From positions 2,613,001-2,677,000 of the forward strand of contig NZ_CP036533.1 of the NCBI RefSeq assembly GCF_024585265.1: a stretch of 64,000 nt of DNA. Reading direction: 5' to 3'. The DNA is from Bradyrhizobium sp. WBAH42. GTDB lineage: Bacteria > Pseudomonadota > Alphaproteobacteria > Rhizobiales > Xanthobacteraceae. Within the stretch, counting starts at the first letter, position 1. Each line of letters opens with the position of its first letter. The notes under the pieces were generated by a model. The model ran no database searches. It was not told where the DNA came from and saw only the letters and a program-made list of their open reading frames with translations. The position numbers were made by a program, and so were the translations under genes. Shown here in pieces: positions 25,853-35,385 of this stretch.

Positions 25853-26977
25853 TTATCCGCTTCTCGAAGCGCTCTCGATGTCTGCGAGCTCGGCGACGTG
25901 ATCGGCGATCGCGAGCGAGGACGTCAATCCCGGCGATTCGATGCCGAACAGATTGATCAGGCCTGCAACGCCGTGATCGCGCGGGCCCTGCATCAAGAAA
26001 TCCTGCGTGGCCACGGCCGGGGGCACGATCTTCGGGCGGATGCCGGAATAGCTCGGCATCAGCGCGCCGTCAGGCAGCGTCGGCCAGTATTTGCGGATCG
26101 CGGGATAGAACCGCTCGGCGCGTGAGGGGTCGACCTCGTAATCGATCGTCTCGATCCATTCGACGTCAGGCCCGAAGCGCGCCTGTCCTGCCATGTCCAG
26201 CGTCAGGTGCACCCCCAATCCGCCGGGCTCGGGCACCGGATAGATCAGGCGCGAGAACGGCGCCTTGGCGTTGCAGCTGAAATAGTTTCCCTTGGCGAGA
26301 TAGGCCGCTGGAATCCGGTCCAGCGGCATGCCGTCGATGCTGCGCGCCACATGCGTCGCCGACAGCCCCGCGGCGTTGACGAGGAGGCTGCATTGCAGCG
26401 TCATCGGTGCCTCGCCGCCGGCATCGATCTCGATGAATCCGGCCGCCGCCTTGGCACGGATCAGTGGAGTGTGAAACGCGAAAGCCGCGCCGGCGTCCTC
26501 GGCTTCGCCGCGCAGCGAGAGCATGTAGGCGTGGCTGTCGATGATGCCCGTCGACGGTGACAGCAGCGCGGCGTCGCAGGCGAGCGCAGGTTCCAGCGCG
26601 CGTGCGGCCTCGCCCGAGAGCAGCTGCATGTCGAGTACGCAGTTGGCCTCGGCATGCGCCTTGATCGATTGCAGCTTCTCGGTCTCTTTCGGGCTGGTCG
26701 CGACGATCAGCTTGCCGCAATTCTTGTGCGGGATGCCGCGCTCGTCGCAGTAGCGGTAGAGCGCGTGCTTGCCGGCCACGCACATGCGCGCCATCCAGCT
26801 CCCGGCGCGGTAGTAGATGCCGGCATGGATCACCTCGCTGTTGCGCGAGGAGGTGACGGTGCCGATCGCCTCGGCTTCCTCGAGCACGATCACCTCGCGC
26901 CCGGCCTGGGCGAGCTTTCGGGCCACCGCGAGACCGATCACGCCGGCTCCGATGACGACGCAGTCGACCCTATCCAT
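25853..26977 (-). CDS. FAD-dependent oxidoreductase, LhgO/L-2-hydroxyglutarate oxidase-like
   Basis: This 374-aa flavoprotein of the DAO family has the dinucleotide-binding motif [16 protein letters not shown] at residues 7-22 and the [14 protein letters not shown] segment typical of L-2-hydroxyglutarate oxidase LhgO and its YgaF-like relatives. The late GIRPKI and [14 protein letters not shown] motifs fit the same group. It probably oxidises an L-2-hydroxy acid and passes electrons to the respiratory chain; the substrate is inferred from family only. Confidence 0.85.
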   Translation of the reverse strand: MDRVDCVVIGAGVIGLAVARKLAQAGREVIVLEEAEAIGTVTSSRNSEVIHAGIYYRAGSWMARMCVAGKHALYRYCDERGIPHKNCGKLIVATSPKETEKLQSIKAHAEANCVLDMQLLSGEAARALEPALACDAALLSPSTGIIDSHAYMLSLRGEAEDAGAAFAFHTPLIRAKAAAGFIEIDAGGEAPMTLQCSLLVNAAGLSATHVARSIDGMPLDRIPAAYLAKGNYFSCNAKAPFSRLIYPVPEPGGLGVHLTLDMAGQARFGPDVEWIETIDYEVDPSRAERFYPAIRKYWPTLPDGALMPSYSGIRPKIVPPAVATQDFLMQGPRDHGVAGLINLFGIESPGLTSSLAIADHVAELADIESASRSG

Positions 26978-27191
26978 GGTTGTGCAGGATACCAGTTGGA
27001 AGCACCGGTGGCGTATGGCCCGGGCAGGGGCGCGCAGGCGGGGCTTCCGTTAAGGCTTCCGTTAAGAAGGCGTTTATCATGTCAGGGCAATTGCCGTATT
27101 TCACGTGACATTATTCTGTTGTTCCCTCAGGCGTTTACCCGATCCAAACCCGCGAGGCCAGACAATCCGACGTTGAAATCGCGGGTGGCTG

Positions 27192-29879
27192 ATGGCTGAG
27201 AAGAACTGGCACGTGGGCAGCACGCTTTCGATTGCTGTGCAGGCCCTCCTATGCCTGGCCGGCACGGGCGCGCCTGCGCGCGCCTTTGCGGCATCGGACA
27301 GCCTTGCCGTGGCGGCAGATCTCACCGGGCTTGATCCGGGCGTGATCTGGGAAGCCCTGATCGCCGGCATCGTGGTCTGCGCGTTCCTCGCCGCGATCGG
27401 GCTGTGGATCCATTCCTCATTGCGCCGGTCCAGGCGTTTGCAGCTGCGGCGCAACGCCTTCATCTCCTCCGCCATGAACAATCTCAACCAGGGCGTGGTG
27501 ATGACGGATGCGCAGCGCCGCATCATCTTCTGCAACGACCGCTATCTCGATATCTATGGCCTGACGCGGTCGGAAGTCCGGCCTGGCATGAATGGCCACG
27601 ACCTTCTCGAGCTTCGTCGCAGGCGCGGGGTGCTGAATGCCGCCTCCGACGCCGAGTTCTACGACAAGGCATCGAGCGTCAACGGCCTGATCACGGAGCT
27701 GCCCGACGGACGGGCCATCCTGGTGAAATATTTCGTGCTGCCGAACGGTGGCTCGGTGGCGACCCATCTCGACGTCAGCGAGGAGCGCAGGCTGTCGCGG
27801 CAGCTCGCCTCCACCAAGCAGTTCCTGGAGACGGTGCTGGACCATGTGCCGGCCTGCGTGGCGGCCAAGAACATCGAGGACGGCTGCTACATCTTCGCCA
27901 ACAGCGCCTATGAGAAGTTCTGGGGATTGTCGCGGGACTTCGCCGTCGGCAGGAATGCGCGGGAGCTGTTTGCATCGGCCTCGGCCGCGAGCATCGAGGC
28001 GGCCGACGAGGCGGCACTCAATTCGCCGGATGGCCAGTACCGCAACGAGTTCGACGTGGATCGTGCCGGCGCGCAGCGCACGGTCGCCTCGATCCGGATC
28101 GTGGTCCGCAACGAGAGCAATAAGCCCGAATTTCTGCTCATCGTGTTCGAGGACATCACTGACCGCCGCTCGCTGTCGGAGGAGCTGGAGAGCACCAAGA
28201 AGTTCCTCGAGCTCGTGGTCGACAACATCCCGGTTGCGCTGATCGTGGAGCAGGTCAAGGACGGCCGCTATCTTCTCGCCAACCGCAGCGCCGAGACGAT
28301 CCTCAACCGCAGCCGCGAAGAAGCCACCGGCCTGACCGCGACCGACATCTTCAACGCCAAGGAAGCCAAGCTGATCGTCGCGCGCGACGAGGCCGCGATC
28401 AAGAAACGCGGGATGATCACCGAGGAGCATCCGATCTCGACCAAGGACGGCCTGCGGCTGTTCCTCACCCGCCGCGCCACCGTGCTCAGCGAGGCCGGCG
28501 AGCCGCAATATCTGATCAAGACCCACGAGGACGTCACCGACCGCCGGCAGACCGAGTCGCGCATGGCGCACATGGCCTATCACGACGGCCTCACCGATCT
28601 GCCGAACCGCGCCGCCTTCCTGCAGGCGCTGACCCAGATGATCGAGGCCTGCGAGGGCACCGGCGAGGAGTTCGCCGTGCTCTGCGTCGACCTCGACGGC
28701 CTCAAGGAGGTCAACGACGTCTTCGGCCATGCGCTCGGCGACAAGCTCCTGATCGAGGTCGCCCATCGGCTCCAGGATTCCGCGCGCGGCGGCGTGGTGG
28801 CGCGCCTGTCCGGGGACGAGTTCGGGCTGATCATCGACGGCAAGCAGCCCGAGGCCGGCCTCGCGCTGGCGCAGCAGATCGCCGAAGCCGTCGCGAAGGA
28901 TTTTCAGATCGACGGCCGTCCGGTCCGCGCCGGCATCACCACGGGTATGTCGGTGTTCCCCCACAATGGCACCGATGGCGCCTCGCTGCTCGCCAATGCC
29001 GGTGCCACGCTGTTCCGCGCCAAGCAGAAGTCGCGCGGCACGATCAGCCTCTACCAGCCCGAGATGGACCAGCAGATTCGCGACCGCCGCGTGCTGCACC
29101 AGGACCTGTCCATGGCGGTCAAGAACGGCGAGCTCGCGCTCGCCTTCCAGCCGCAAGGGGCCGCGGGCCACAGCGTCGCCGAGAGCGAGATCATCGGCTT
29201 CGAGGCGCTGGCGCGCTGGCAGCATCCGGTGCGCGGCCAGGTTTCGCCGGCCGAGTTCATTCCCATCGCCGAGGAAAGCGGCCTCATCGTCGAGATGGGC
29301 GAGTGGATCCTGCGCGAGGCCTGCCGCGAGGCGGCGTCCTGGCCGAAGCCGCTGCAGGTCGCGGTCAATCTATCCCCGGCGCAGTTCATGCACGGCGACG
29401 TGGTCGGCCTCGTCCATTCGATCCTGCTCGAGACGGGCCTTGCACCCGGCCGGCTCGAGCTCGAGATCACCGAGGGTGTTCTGATCGAGGATTTCGACCG
29501 CGGTCTCGCGCTGCTGCGCCGCCTGAAGGCGCTCGGCGTGCGCATCTCCATGGACGATTTCGGCAGCGGCTATTCCTCGCTGAGCTATCTCCAGGCGTTT
29601 CCGTTCGACAAGATCAAGATCGACCGCGCCTTCATCATCAATCTCGGCCGCAACCCGCAATCGGCGGCGATCGTGCGCGCCGTCATCGACCTCGGCCACG
29701 GCCTCGAAATGTCGATCATCGCCGAGGGCGTCGAGACGGTCGACCAGCTCGCCTTCCTCGCCAAGGAGGGCTGCGACGGCGTGCAGGGCTACCTGCTCGG
29801 CAAGCCCTTGCCGATCGGCAAATATGCCGGCCTCGTCGGCCGCGACGAAGCGATGGAGCTTGCGCTGAAGACCGGCTAG
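27192..29879 (+). CDS. PAS-GGDEF-EAL cyclic di-GMP regulator
   Basis: This 895-aa protein has a signal-type N-terminus, a transmembrane helix at about 53-75, three PAS-like sensor modules (about 85-195, 205-320, 325-450), a GGDEF domain (about 455-620) and an EAL domain (about 630-885). The cyclase motif is SGDEF (near residue 541), a variant of GGDEF. The phosphodiesterase motifs look intact: GFEALARWQHP, DDFGSGYSSLSYL and EGVET. It therefore probably degrades c-di-GMP, with cyclase activity uncertain, in response to a signal sensed by PAS. It diverges from the LhgO-like gene. Confidence 0.88.
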   Translation: MAEKNWHVGSTLSIAVQALLCLAGTGAPARAFAASDSLAVAADLTGLDPGVIWEALIAGIVVCAFLAAIGLWIHSSLRRSRRLQLRRNAFISSAMNNLNQGVVMTDAQRRIIFCNDRYLDIYGLTRSEVRPGMNGHDLLELRRRRGVLNAASDAEFYDKASSVNGLITELPDGRAILVKYFVLPNGGSVATHLDVSEERRLSRQLASTKQFLETVLDHVPACVAAKNIEDGCYIFANSAYEKFWGLSRDFAVGRNARELFASASAASIEAADEAALNSPDGQYRNEFDVDRAGAQRTVASIRIVVRNESNKPEFLLIVFEDITDRRSLSEELESTKKFLELVVDNIPVALIVEQVKDGRYLLANRSAETILNRSREEATGLTATDIFNAKEAKLIVARDEAAIKKRGMITEEHPISTKDGLRLFLTRRATVLSEAGEPQYLIKTHEDVTDRRQTESRMAHMAYHDGLTDLPNRAAFLQALTQMIEACEGTGEEFAVLCVDLDGLKEVNDVFGHALGDKLLIEVAHRLQDSARGGVVARLSGDEFGLIIDGKQPEAGLALAQQIAEAVAKDFQIDGRPVRAGITTGMSVFPHNGTDGASLLANAGATLFRAKQKSRGTISLYQPEMDQQIRDRRVLHQDLSMAVKNGELALAFQPQGAAGHSVAESEIIGFEALARWQHPVRGQVSPAEFIPIAEESGLIVEMGEWILREACREAASWPKPLQVAVNLSPAQFMHGDVVGLVHSILLETGLAPGRLELEITEGVLIEDFDRGLALLRRLKALGVRISMDDFGSGYSSLSYLQAFPFDKIKIDRAFIINLGRNPQSAAIVRAVIDLGHGLEMSIIAEGVETVDQLAFLAKEGCDGVQGYLLGKPLPIGKYAGLVGRDEAMELALKTG

Positions 29880-29913
29880 TGATGGGAGCGCTTCGCTCCC
29901 ATTCGACGGCTTC

Positions 29914-31392
29914 ATGGCGGATTACGATCTCGCGATCATCGGCGGCGGCCTGAACGGCGTCAGCCTCGCCCGCGATGCGGCGGGCCGCGGCCTGCGGGTA
30001 ATCCTGTTCGAGCAGGGCGATCTCGGCGGCGCGGCGTCGTCGGCCACACCGCGGCTGATCCACGGCGATCTCTCAGTGCTGGAGCGCCGCGGCTTCTGGC
30101 GGGTGCGCCGGGCTCTGGCCGAGCGCCGGATCTGGCTCCGGATCGCGCCGCATCTGGTCCGGCCGATGCGTTTCGTGATTCCCGCGCATGTAGACGAGCG
30201 TCCACCCTGGTTGCTGCGGGCCGGCCTGTTTCTCTATGACGGCCTCGCCGGCAGGAGCGGCCTGCCCGCGTCGGCGACCCTCGACATCACCCATCACCCG
30301 GTCGGCAACGCGCTGAAGCGCCCGTTCGGCACGGCGTTCGAATATTCGGACTGCATCGTCGACGATTCGCGCCTTGTCGTGCTCACGGCGCTGGACGCCG
30401 CCGAGCGTGGTGCGGCGATCCGGACCGGCGCACGCTGCGTGCGTGCCGACCGAACCGACATCTGGCGGCTCGCCGTGGTCGATCGCGGCCACCGCCGCTC
30501 CATCACAGCCAGGGCGCTGGCCAATACCAGTGGCGGCTGGACCTCGATCGTCGCGGAGACGGTCCTGCGCCAGCCGCAGCCCGCCGTGACGGCCATGCAG
30601 ATGAGCCAGATCATCGTGCCCAGGCTGTTCGATTCAGACAATGTCTACGTGTTCCAGAACAGCGACGGCCGGCTGATCTTCGCAAGCCCGTTCGAGCGCG
30701 CGTTCACGCTGATCGGCACGGTCACGCATGATTTCACCGGCGACCCCGCCATCGTGGCGATGCGCGGTGCCGACGTCGATTATCTCTGCGAAGCGGCGAG
30801 CCGCTACTTTCGCGAGCGCATCGTCCCGACCGACGTGGTCCGGACCGTCTCGGGCGTCAATTTGAGGCCGGCGTCCGCGCGGCAACGCGAGGGCACGACC
30901 CTGTTCCATGCGCGTCGGCGCAAGGCGCCGCTGATCACGATGTTCGGCGGCGACGTCACCACCTCGCGCCGGCGCGCCGAGCGGGCGGTGACGAAGCTGA
31001 CGCCGTTCTACCCGATGTCGCCGCCCTGGACCGCCGGCGCAGCGCTGCCCGGCGGAGATTTCGCCTGGGACCGTTTCGACACCGAGGTCGACCTCGCACG
31101 CGAGCGCTGGCGCTTCTTGTCGGAGCCGGAAGCCCAGCGCCTGGTTGCCGCCTATGGCTCGCGATTGTCGGCCATGCTTGGTGAAGCAAGGACACGCGAG
31201 GAGCTTGGCCCGGCCTTCGGACCCGAACTGACCGGCGCCGAGGTGCGCTATCTCATGAGCCGTGAATGGGCGCGCTTTCCGGATGACGTTCTGTGGCGCC
31301 GTTCCAAGCTCGGCCTGACCATGCCCGCCGCGGACCGTGAGGCGCTGGCGGCGTTCATGGCGGGCGAGAGCGTTTCATCCCGAACCGGTTGA
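29914..31392 (+). CDS. glpD: Glycerol-3-phosphate dehydrogenase (FAD)
   Basis: This 492-aa enzyme is an aerobic GlpD-type flavoprotein. It begins with the FAD motif AIIGGGLNGVSLARDAAGRG and then SSATPRLIHGDLSVLE. The later FGGDVTTSRRRAERAVTKL segment and the C-terminal DAO_C-like region (about 385-490, with EVRYLMSREWARFPDDVLWRR) are diagnostic. It oxidises sn-glycerol-3-phosphate to DHAP and reduces quinone at the inner membrane. An ABC transporter operon follows 52 bp downstream on the same strand. Confidence 0.9.
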   Translation: MADYDLAIIGGGLNGVSLARDAAGRGLRVILFEQGDLGGAASSATPRLIHGDLSVLERRGFWRVRRALAERRIWLRIAPHLVRPMRFVIPAHVDERPPWLLRAGLFLYDGLAGRSGLPASATLDITHHPVGNALKRPFGTAFEYSDCIVDDSRLVVLTALDAAERGAAIRTGARCVRADRTDIWRLAVVDRGHRRSITARALANTSGGWTSIVAETVLRQPQPAVTAMQMSQIIVPRLFDSDNVYVFQNSDGRLIFASPFERAFTLIGTVTHDFTGDPAIVAMRGADVDYLCEAASRYFRERIVPTDVVRTVSGVNLRPASARQREGTTLFHARRRKAPLITMFGGDVTTSRRRAERAVTKLTPFYPMSPPWTAGAALPGGDFAWDRFDTEVDLARERWRFLSEPEAQRLVAAYGSRLSAMLGEARTREELGPAFGPELTGAEVRYLMSREWARFPDDVLWRRSKLGLTMPAADREALAAFMAGESVSSRTG

Positions 31393-31444
31393 GCTAAACA
31401 CGATCGGCCGCTAGCGTGCGGCGGAATCGGGGTTGGCAGGGACC

Positions 31445-32617
31445 ATGGCGGAAGAATTGCCCGGAACGAACGTTGCGGCTGAACCGGCTGGCGGAGAATC
31501 ATTTCCGGCGGTCGGCCAGCCGCTGCTGCGCATCGAGGGCGTTGCCAAGACCTTCGGCACATTCCGCGCCGTCGACGGGGTGTCGCTCGATATCAACGCC
31601 GGCGAGTTCTTCGCGCTGCTCGGCCCGAGCGGCTGCGGCAAGACCACGCTCTTGCGCATGCTCGCGGGCTTCGAGGCGCCGGACGAGGGGCGCATCCTCC
31701 TCGGCGGCAAGGATATCGCGCAGGCGCTGCCGCATGAGCGGCCGATCAACATGATGTTCCAGAACTATGCGCTGTTCCCACATCTGTCGGTGCGCGACAA
31801 CATCGCCTTCGGCCTGAAGCGCGCCGGCATGCCGCGCGCCGACATCGCCACGCGCGTGGCGGAGATGGTCGCGCTGGTCAAGCTCGAAGGGTTGGAAAAG
31901 CGCAAGCCGGACCAGCTGTCCGGCGGTCAGCGCCAGCGCGTGGCGCTGGCCCGCGCCCTGGCGCGCCGCCCACAACTGCTGCTGCTCGACGAGCCGCTCG
32001 CGGCCCTCGACAAGAAGCTGCGCGAGAGCACGCAAGCCGAGCTGATGGAGCTGCAGCGGCGGCTCGGCATGACCTTCATCATCGTCACCCACGACCAGGA
32101 GGAGGCGATGACGATGGCGAGCCGGATCGGTGTGATGAAATCAGGCAAGCTCGCCCAGGTCGCGAGCCCCCGCGAGCTCTATGAGGCGCCGCGTTCGCGC
32201 TGGATCGCCGAGTTCGTCGGCGACATCAATCTGTTCGACGGCGAGTCCAAGTTGCGCGACGGTCATCGTCTGGTCATCGGCACGCGTGATGCGGGGGCGC
32301 TGGTGGTGGCCGAGCCACGCGAAGCCGTCGGCACCGGAAAACTGGCGGTCGCGATCCGTCCCGAGAAGGTCAAGCTGTCGCGCCGCGCCCCGGTCAGCGA
32401 GGCCGGTCGTGAGACGGCGATCAACACTCTCGACGGCGTGATCGCCGACATCTGCTATCTCGGCGGCACCACCACCTACAAGGTGAAGCTCGACACCGGC
32501 GGAATGTTGCAGGCGTCGGTCGCCAACAGCGCGCGGCTCGACGTCGACGCCTACAGCCTGAACCAGCATGTCGTCGCCTGGTTCACGCCTGATGATTGCG
32601 TGGTGCTGCAATCATGA
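31445..32617 (+). CDS. ABC transporter ATP-binding protein (polyamine PotA type)
   Basis: This 390-aa ATPase has Walker A GPSGCGKTT, Q-loop, signature LSGGQRQRVALARAL and Walker B LLLLDEPLAALD, followed by a C-terminal TOBE domain (about 290-385). It matches PotA/SpuD-family spermidine/putrescine importers. ATG 31445 with an AGGGA Shine-Dalgarno is preferred to the in-frame TTG at 31433. It overlaps the first permease gene by four bases. No binding protein gene is adjacent, so the substrate (polyamine or a similar small cation, or possibly linked to glpD) remains open. Confidence 0.88.
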   Translation: MAEELPGTNVAAEPAGGESFPAVGQPLLRIEGVAKTFGTFRAVDGVSLDINAGEFFALLGPSGCGKTTLLRMLAGFEAPDEGRILLGGKDIAQALPHERPINMMFQNYALFPHLSVRDNIAFGLKRAGMPRADIATRVAEMVALVKLEGLEKRKPDQLSGGQRQRVALARALARRPQLLLLDEPLAALDKKLRESTQAELMELQRRLGMTFIIVTHDQEEAMTMASRIGVMKSGKLAQVASPRELYEAPRSRWIAEFVGDINLFDGESKLRDGHRLVIGTRDAGALVVAEPREAVGTGKLAVAIRPEKVKLSRRAPVSEAGRETAINTLDGVIADICYLGGTTTYKVKLDTGGMLQASVANSARLDVDAYSLNQHVVAWFTPDDCVVLQS

Positions 32618-33528
32618 GCTCGCGCCGCATCTTCGCAAGGCCGGCGCGCTTCGCCGCGATCGCGCCCTATGTCTGGATGGTGCTGTTCTTCCTGGTGCCG
32701 TTCGCCTTCGTGCTCAAGATCAGCCTGTCGCAGACCGCGATCGCGCAGCCGCCTTACGCGCCGGTGTTCGACGTGACGGCGGGATGGGACGCTCTCAAGG
32801 CGGCGTTCGCAGCGCTCTCGGTCGACAATTTCAAGCTGCTCGGCTCCGACGACATCTACGTCTTCGCCTATGTGCGCAGCCTCACCGTCGCCATCACCGC
32901 CACCGCGCTGCTGCTCCTGATCGGCTATCCCATCGCCTACGGCATGGCGCGGCTGCCGAAACGCTGGCAGGCGGTGGCGATGGTGCTGGTGATCGTGCCG
33001 TTCTGGACCTCGTTCCTGATCCGCATCTACGCCTGGATCAACATCCTCCAGCACGACGGCCTGCTGAACCAGGTCCTGCTCGCGCTGCATCTGGTCAGCC
33101 AGCCCGTGGTGTGGCTCTCCACCGACACTGCGATGTATATCGGCATCGTCTATTCCTATCTGCCGTTCATGATCCTGCCGCTCTATGCCACGCTCGCCAA
33201 GATGGAGCCGGCGCTGGAGGAGGCGGCCTCCGATCTCGGCGCGCCGCCCTGGCAGGTGTTCTGGCTCGTCACCTTCCCGCTGTCGCTGCCCGGCGTCGGT
33301 GCCGGCGTGCTCTTGTGCTTCATCCCGATCGTCGGCGAGTTCGTGATTCCCGATCTTCTGGCCGGATCCAATTCGCTGATGATCGGCCAAACCCTGTGGC
33401 TCGAATTCTTCACCAACAAGGACTGGCCGGTCGCCTCCGCTGCTGCGATCGTGCTGCTGGTCGTGCTGCTGCTGCCGCTTTTGCTGTACGAGCGGCTGCA
33501 GAAGCGGCAGCTGGAACAGGGGCGTTGA
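32614..33528 (+). CDS. ABC transporter permease (PotB type)
   Basis: This 304-aa inner-membrane permease has six helices and a BPD_transp_1 fold. The cytoplasmic EAA loop is EEAASDLGAPPWQVFWLVTF. It resembles PotB/PotH of polyamine importers. It starts at ATGA overlapping the ATPase stop and is followed 4 nt later by the second permease. Confidence 0.88.
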   Translation: MSSRRIFARPARFAAIAPYVWMVLFFLVPFAFVLKISLSQTAIAQPPYAPVFDVTAGWDALKAAFAALSVDNFKLLGSDDIYVFAYVRSLTVAITATALLLLIGYPIAYGMARLPKRWQAVAMVLVIVPFWTSFLIRIYAWINILQHDGLLNQVLLALHLVSQPVVWLSTDTAMYIGIVYSYLPFMILPLYATLAKMEPALEEAASDLGAPPWQVFWLVTFPLSLPGVGAGVLLCFIPIVGEFVIPDLLAGSNSLMIGQTLWLEFFTNKDWPVASAAAIVLLVVLLLPLLLYERLQKRQLEQGR

Positions 33529-33532
33529 GACG

Positions 33533-34345
33533 ATGCGCAAGGTCGCCCGCCTGTCCCGCTTCAACATCGCCTCGCTGGCACTCGGGCTGGCCTTCCTCTA
33601 TCTGCCGATCCTCATCCTCGTTCTCTACTCCTTCAACGCCTCGCGCCTGGTGACGGTGTGGGGCGGCTGGTCGCTGCGCTGGTATCACGAGTTCTTCAAC
33701 GACCGCGCCATGATCGAGGCGGCCTGGATGAGCCTGCGGGTTGCGGTCGCCTCCGCGACCGTCGCGACACTGCTCGGCACGCTGGCGGCGGTGGCGCTGT
33801 CGCGCGGCGAGAGGTTCCGCGGCCGCACCCTGTTCTCCGGCATGCTCTATGCCCCGCTGGTGATGCCGGAAGTGATCACCGGATTGTCGCTGCTCTTGCT
33901 GTTCGTCGCGCTGAACGCGGAGCGCGGCTTCTGGACGGTGACGATCGCCCATACCACGCTGACCATGTGCTTCGTCGCGGTGGTCGTGCAGTCGCGCCTC
34001 GGATCGCTCGATCGCTCGCTGGAGGAGGCGGCGATGGATCTCGGCTGCGACCCGGTGCGCGCGTTCGTCGCCGTGACACTGCCGCTGATCGCGCCGGCGA
34101 TCGTCGCCGGCTGGATGCTGGCGTTCACGCTGTCGCTCGACGACCTCGTGATCGCGAGCTTCACCACCGGCCCGGGCTCGGCGACGCTGCCGATCCGCAT
34201 CTATGCGGAGGTGCGGCTCGGCGTGAAGCCCGAGATCAACGCGATCTGCACGCTGGTGATCGCCCTGATCGCGGTCGTCATCGTCATCGCCTCGCTCGCT
34301 TCGAAGCTGTCGAGCTCGCAGGGCGAGAGCGCGGCGCCGCTGTAG
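33533..34345 (+). CDS. ABC transporter permease (PotC type)
   Basis: This 270-aa permease is the PotC/PotI partner: six helices, an EEAAMDLGCDPVRAFVAVTL EAA loop, and the LSLDDLVIASFTTGPGS segment typical of PotC. It ends the potABC-like operon. Its last 62 bases overlap the 3' end of the unknown membrane protein gene on the opposite strand. Confidence 0.88.
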   Translation: MRKVARLSRFNIASLALGLAFLYLPILILVLYSFNASRLVTVWGGWSLRWYHEFFNDRAMIEAAWMSLRVAVASATVATLLGTLAAVALSRGERFRGRTLFSGMLYAPLVMPEVITGLSLLLLFVALNAERGFWTVTIAHTTLTMCFVAVVVQSRLGSLDRSLEEAAMDLGCDPVRAFVAVTLPLIAPAIVAGWMLAFTLSLDDLVIASFTTGPGSATLPIRIYAEVRLGVKPEINAICTLVIALIAVVIVIASLASKLSSSQGESAAPL

Positions 34346-35270
34346 CCGGTCGTGCGGCGAACCGCGCGCGGGCCGCGTCCTGCATGGCCGCGCCGAGCTG
34401 GCGCAGCGCCAGCGCATTGAGCGGAAACTCCAGCAGGATGTGAATGAGGCTGAGCGCCAGCAGGAAAGTGAACCCGAAAGCATAGTCGTAAAAATAGAGC
34501 GCGGTCGCCGCCGCGCTGGCCGCGGCCATTGCCGCGAGCCGTGCCTTCGGCACCTCGGCCCAGCGGATCACGTCGGCTTTGATGAACCAGTTGAGGTAGT
34601 GATAGGTGTAGACGAAGGCGAGCAGGCTGGTCAGCCTGGTGTCGAGGACGAGCCCCGGCACGCCGAACAGCCGGCCGAGCGCCGGGCCGACATTGCCGAA
34701 ATAGTCCTGCCCGACCCGGGCAAAGCTTGCGATGCGGATTTCGGCGGCGGGCGGCAGCAGCAGGATCGCGGCGATTGCGGCGAGATAGACCACCACCAGC
34801 GCGGCCTGCACGCGGCTGCCGGACCGGTAGGCGCCGAGCACCATGAAGATCAGCGTGAACAGCGAGACGTGGATCAGTGTCGGAATCAGGATGCCGATCA
34901 CGGCGAGCGAGGAGCCGCTCGAATACATGATCGCGGACAGCGCAAGCGCCACCATGAACAGCAGCATGCTCTCGATCGCGGTGGCGGTCGCCGCCAGCAT
35001 GGCGCAGACGACCAGCGCGGCCCACATCGCAAAACCGAACCACGAGGCGTTGTCGATCAGCGCCGCGACCACGGCGACGATGGCGAGGACCGCCGCAATG
35101 CCGCGATGGGGCAGGTAGTAGCTGCGGTCATGCAGCCACGAGATCTCGGTGAAATAATGCGCCGGGCCGAGCACGACATAGGCCAGCAGCAACAGCTCGA
35201 ACGGCACCAGATAGGCGGCCGCGAGCGCCAGCAGCATCAGGCCGAGATGGATCGCGTCGTTGCTTCGCAT
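34284..35270 (-). CDS. Polytopic membrane protein of unknown function
   Basis: I do not recognise a characterised family. The 328-aa product (ATG 35270) is very hydrophobic with about nine to ten membrane helices. Two short conserved-looking polar blocks stand out: GPAHYFTEISWLHDR after the second helix, and YTYHYLNWFIKADVIRW near residue 235. Their His/Glu/Asp content could be a metal or catalytic site inside the membrane. It overlaps the convergent PotC-type gene by 62 bases. An in-frame start at 35321 would add 17 residues. Confidence 0.7.
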   Translation of the reverse strand: MRSNDAIHLGLMLLALAAAYLVPFELLLLAYVVLGPAHYFTEISWLHDRSYYLPHRGIAAVLAIVAVVAALIDNASWFGFAMWAALVVCAMLAATATAIESMLLFMVALALSAIMYSSGSSLAVIGILIPTLIHVSLFTLIFMVLGAYRSGSRVQAALVVVYLAAIAAILLLPPAAEIRIASFARVGQDYFGNVGPALGRLFGVPGLVLDTRLTSLLAFVYTYHYLNWFIKADVIRWAEVPKARLAAMAAASAAATALYFYDYAFGFTFLLALSLIHILLEFPLNALALRQLGAAMQDAARARFAARPATAAPRSRPASSTASKRARR

Positions 35271-35385
35271 GATGCCGGGCCCCGCCTTTGGGAACCCGGA
35301 GGTTAGATGAGGCGTGGACAATCTTCAATTGCCCACGCCGTTGCTCGACCGCTTTGCTTGCGGCGACCCCTTGCGTCGTGTTGCG

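Noticed and set aside
27417..29225. 602-aa minus-strand open frame across the PAS-GGDEF-EAL gene
   Set aside because: Its composition (poly-Arg/Gly/Leu/Asp) and lack of motifs fit an antisense shadow of the real plus-strand gene.
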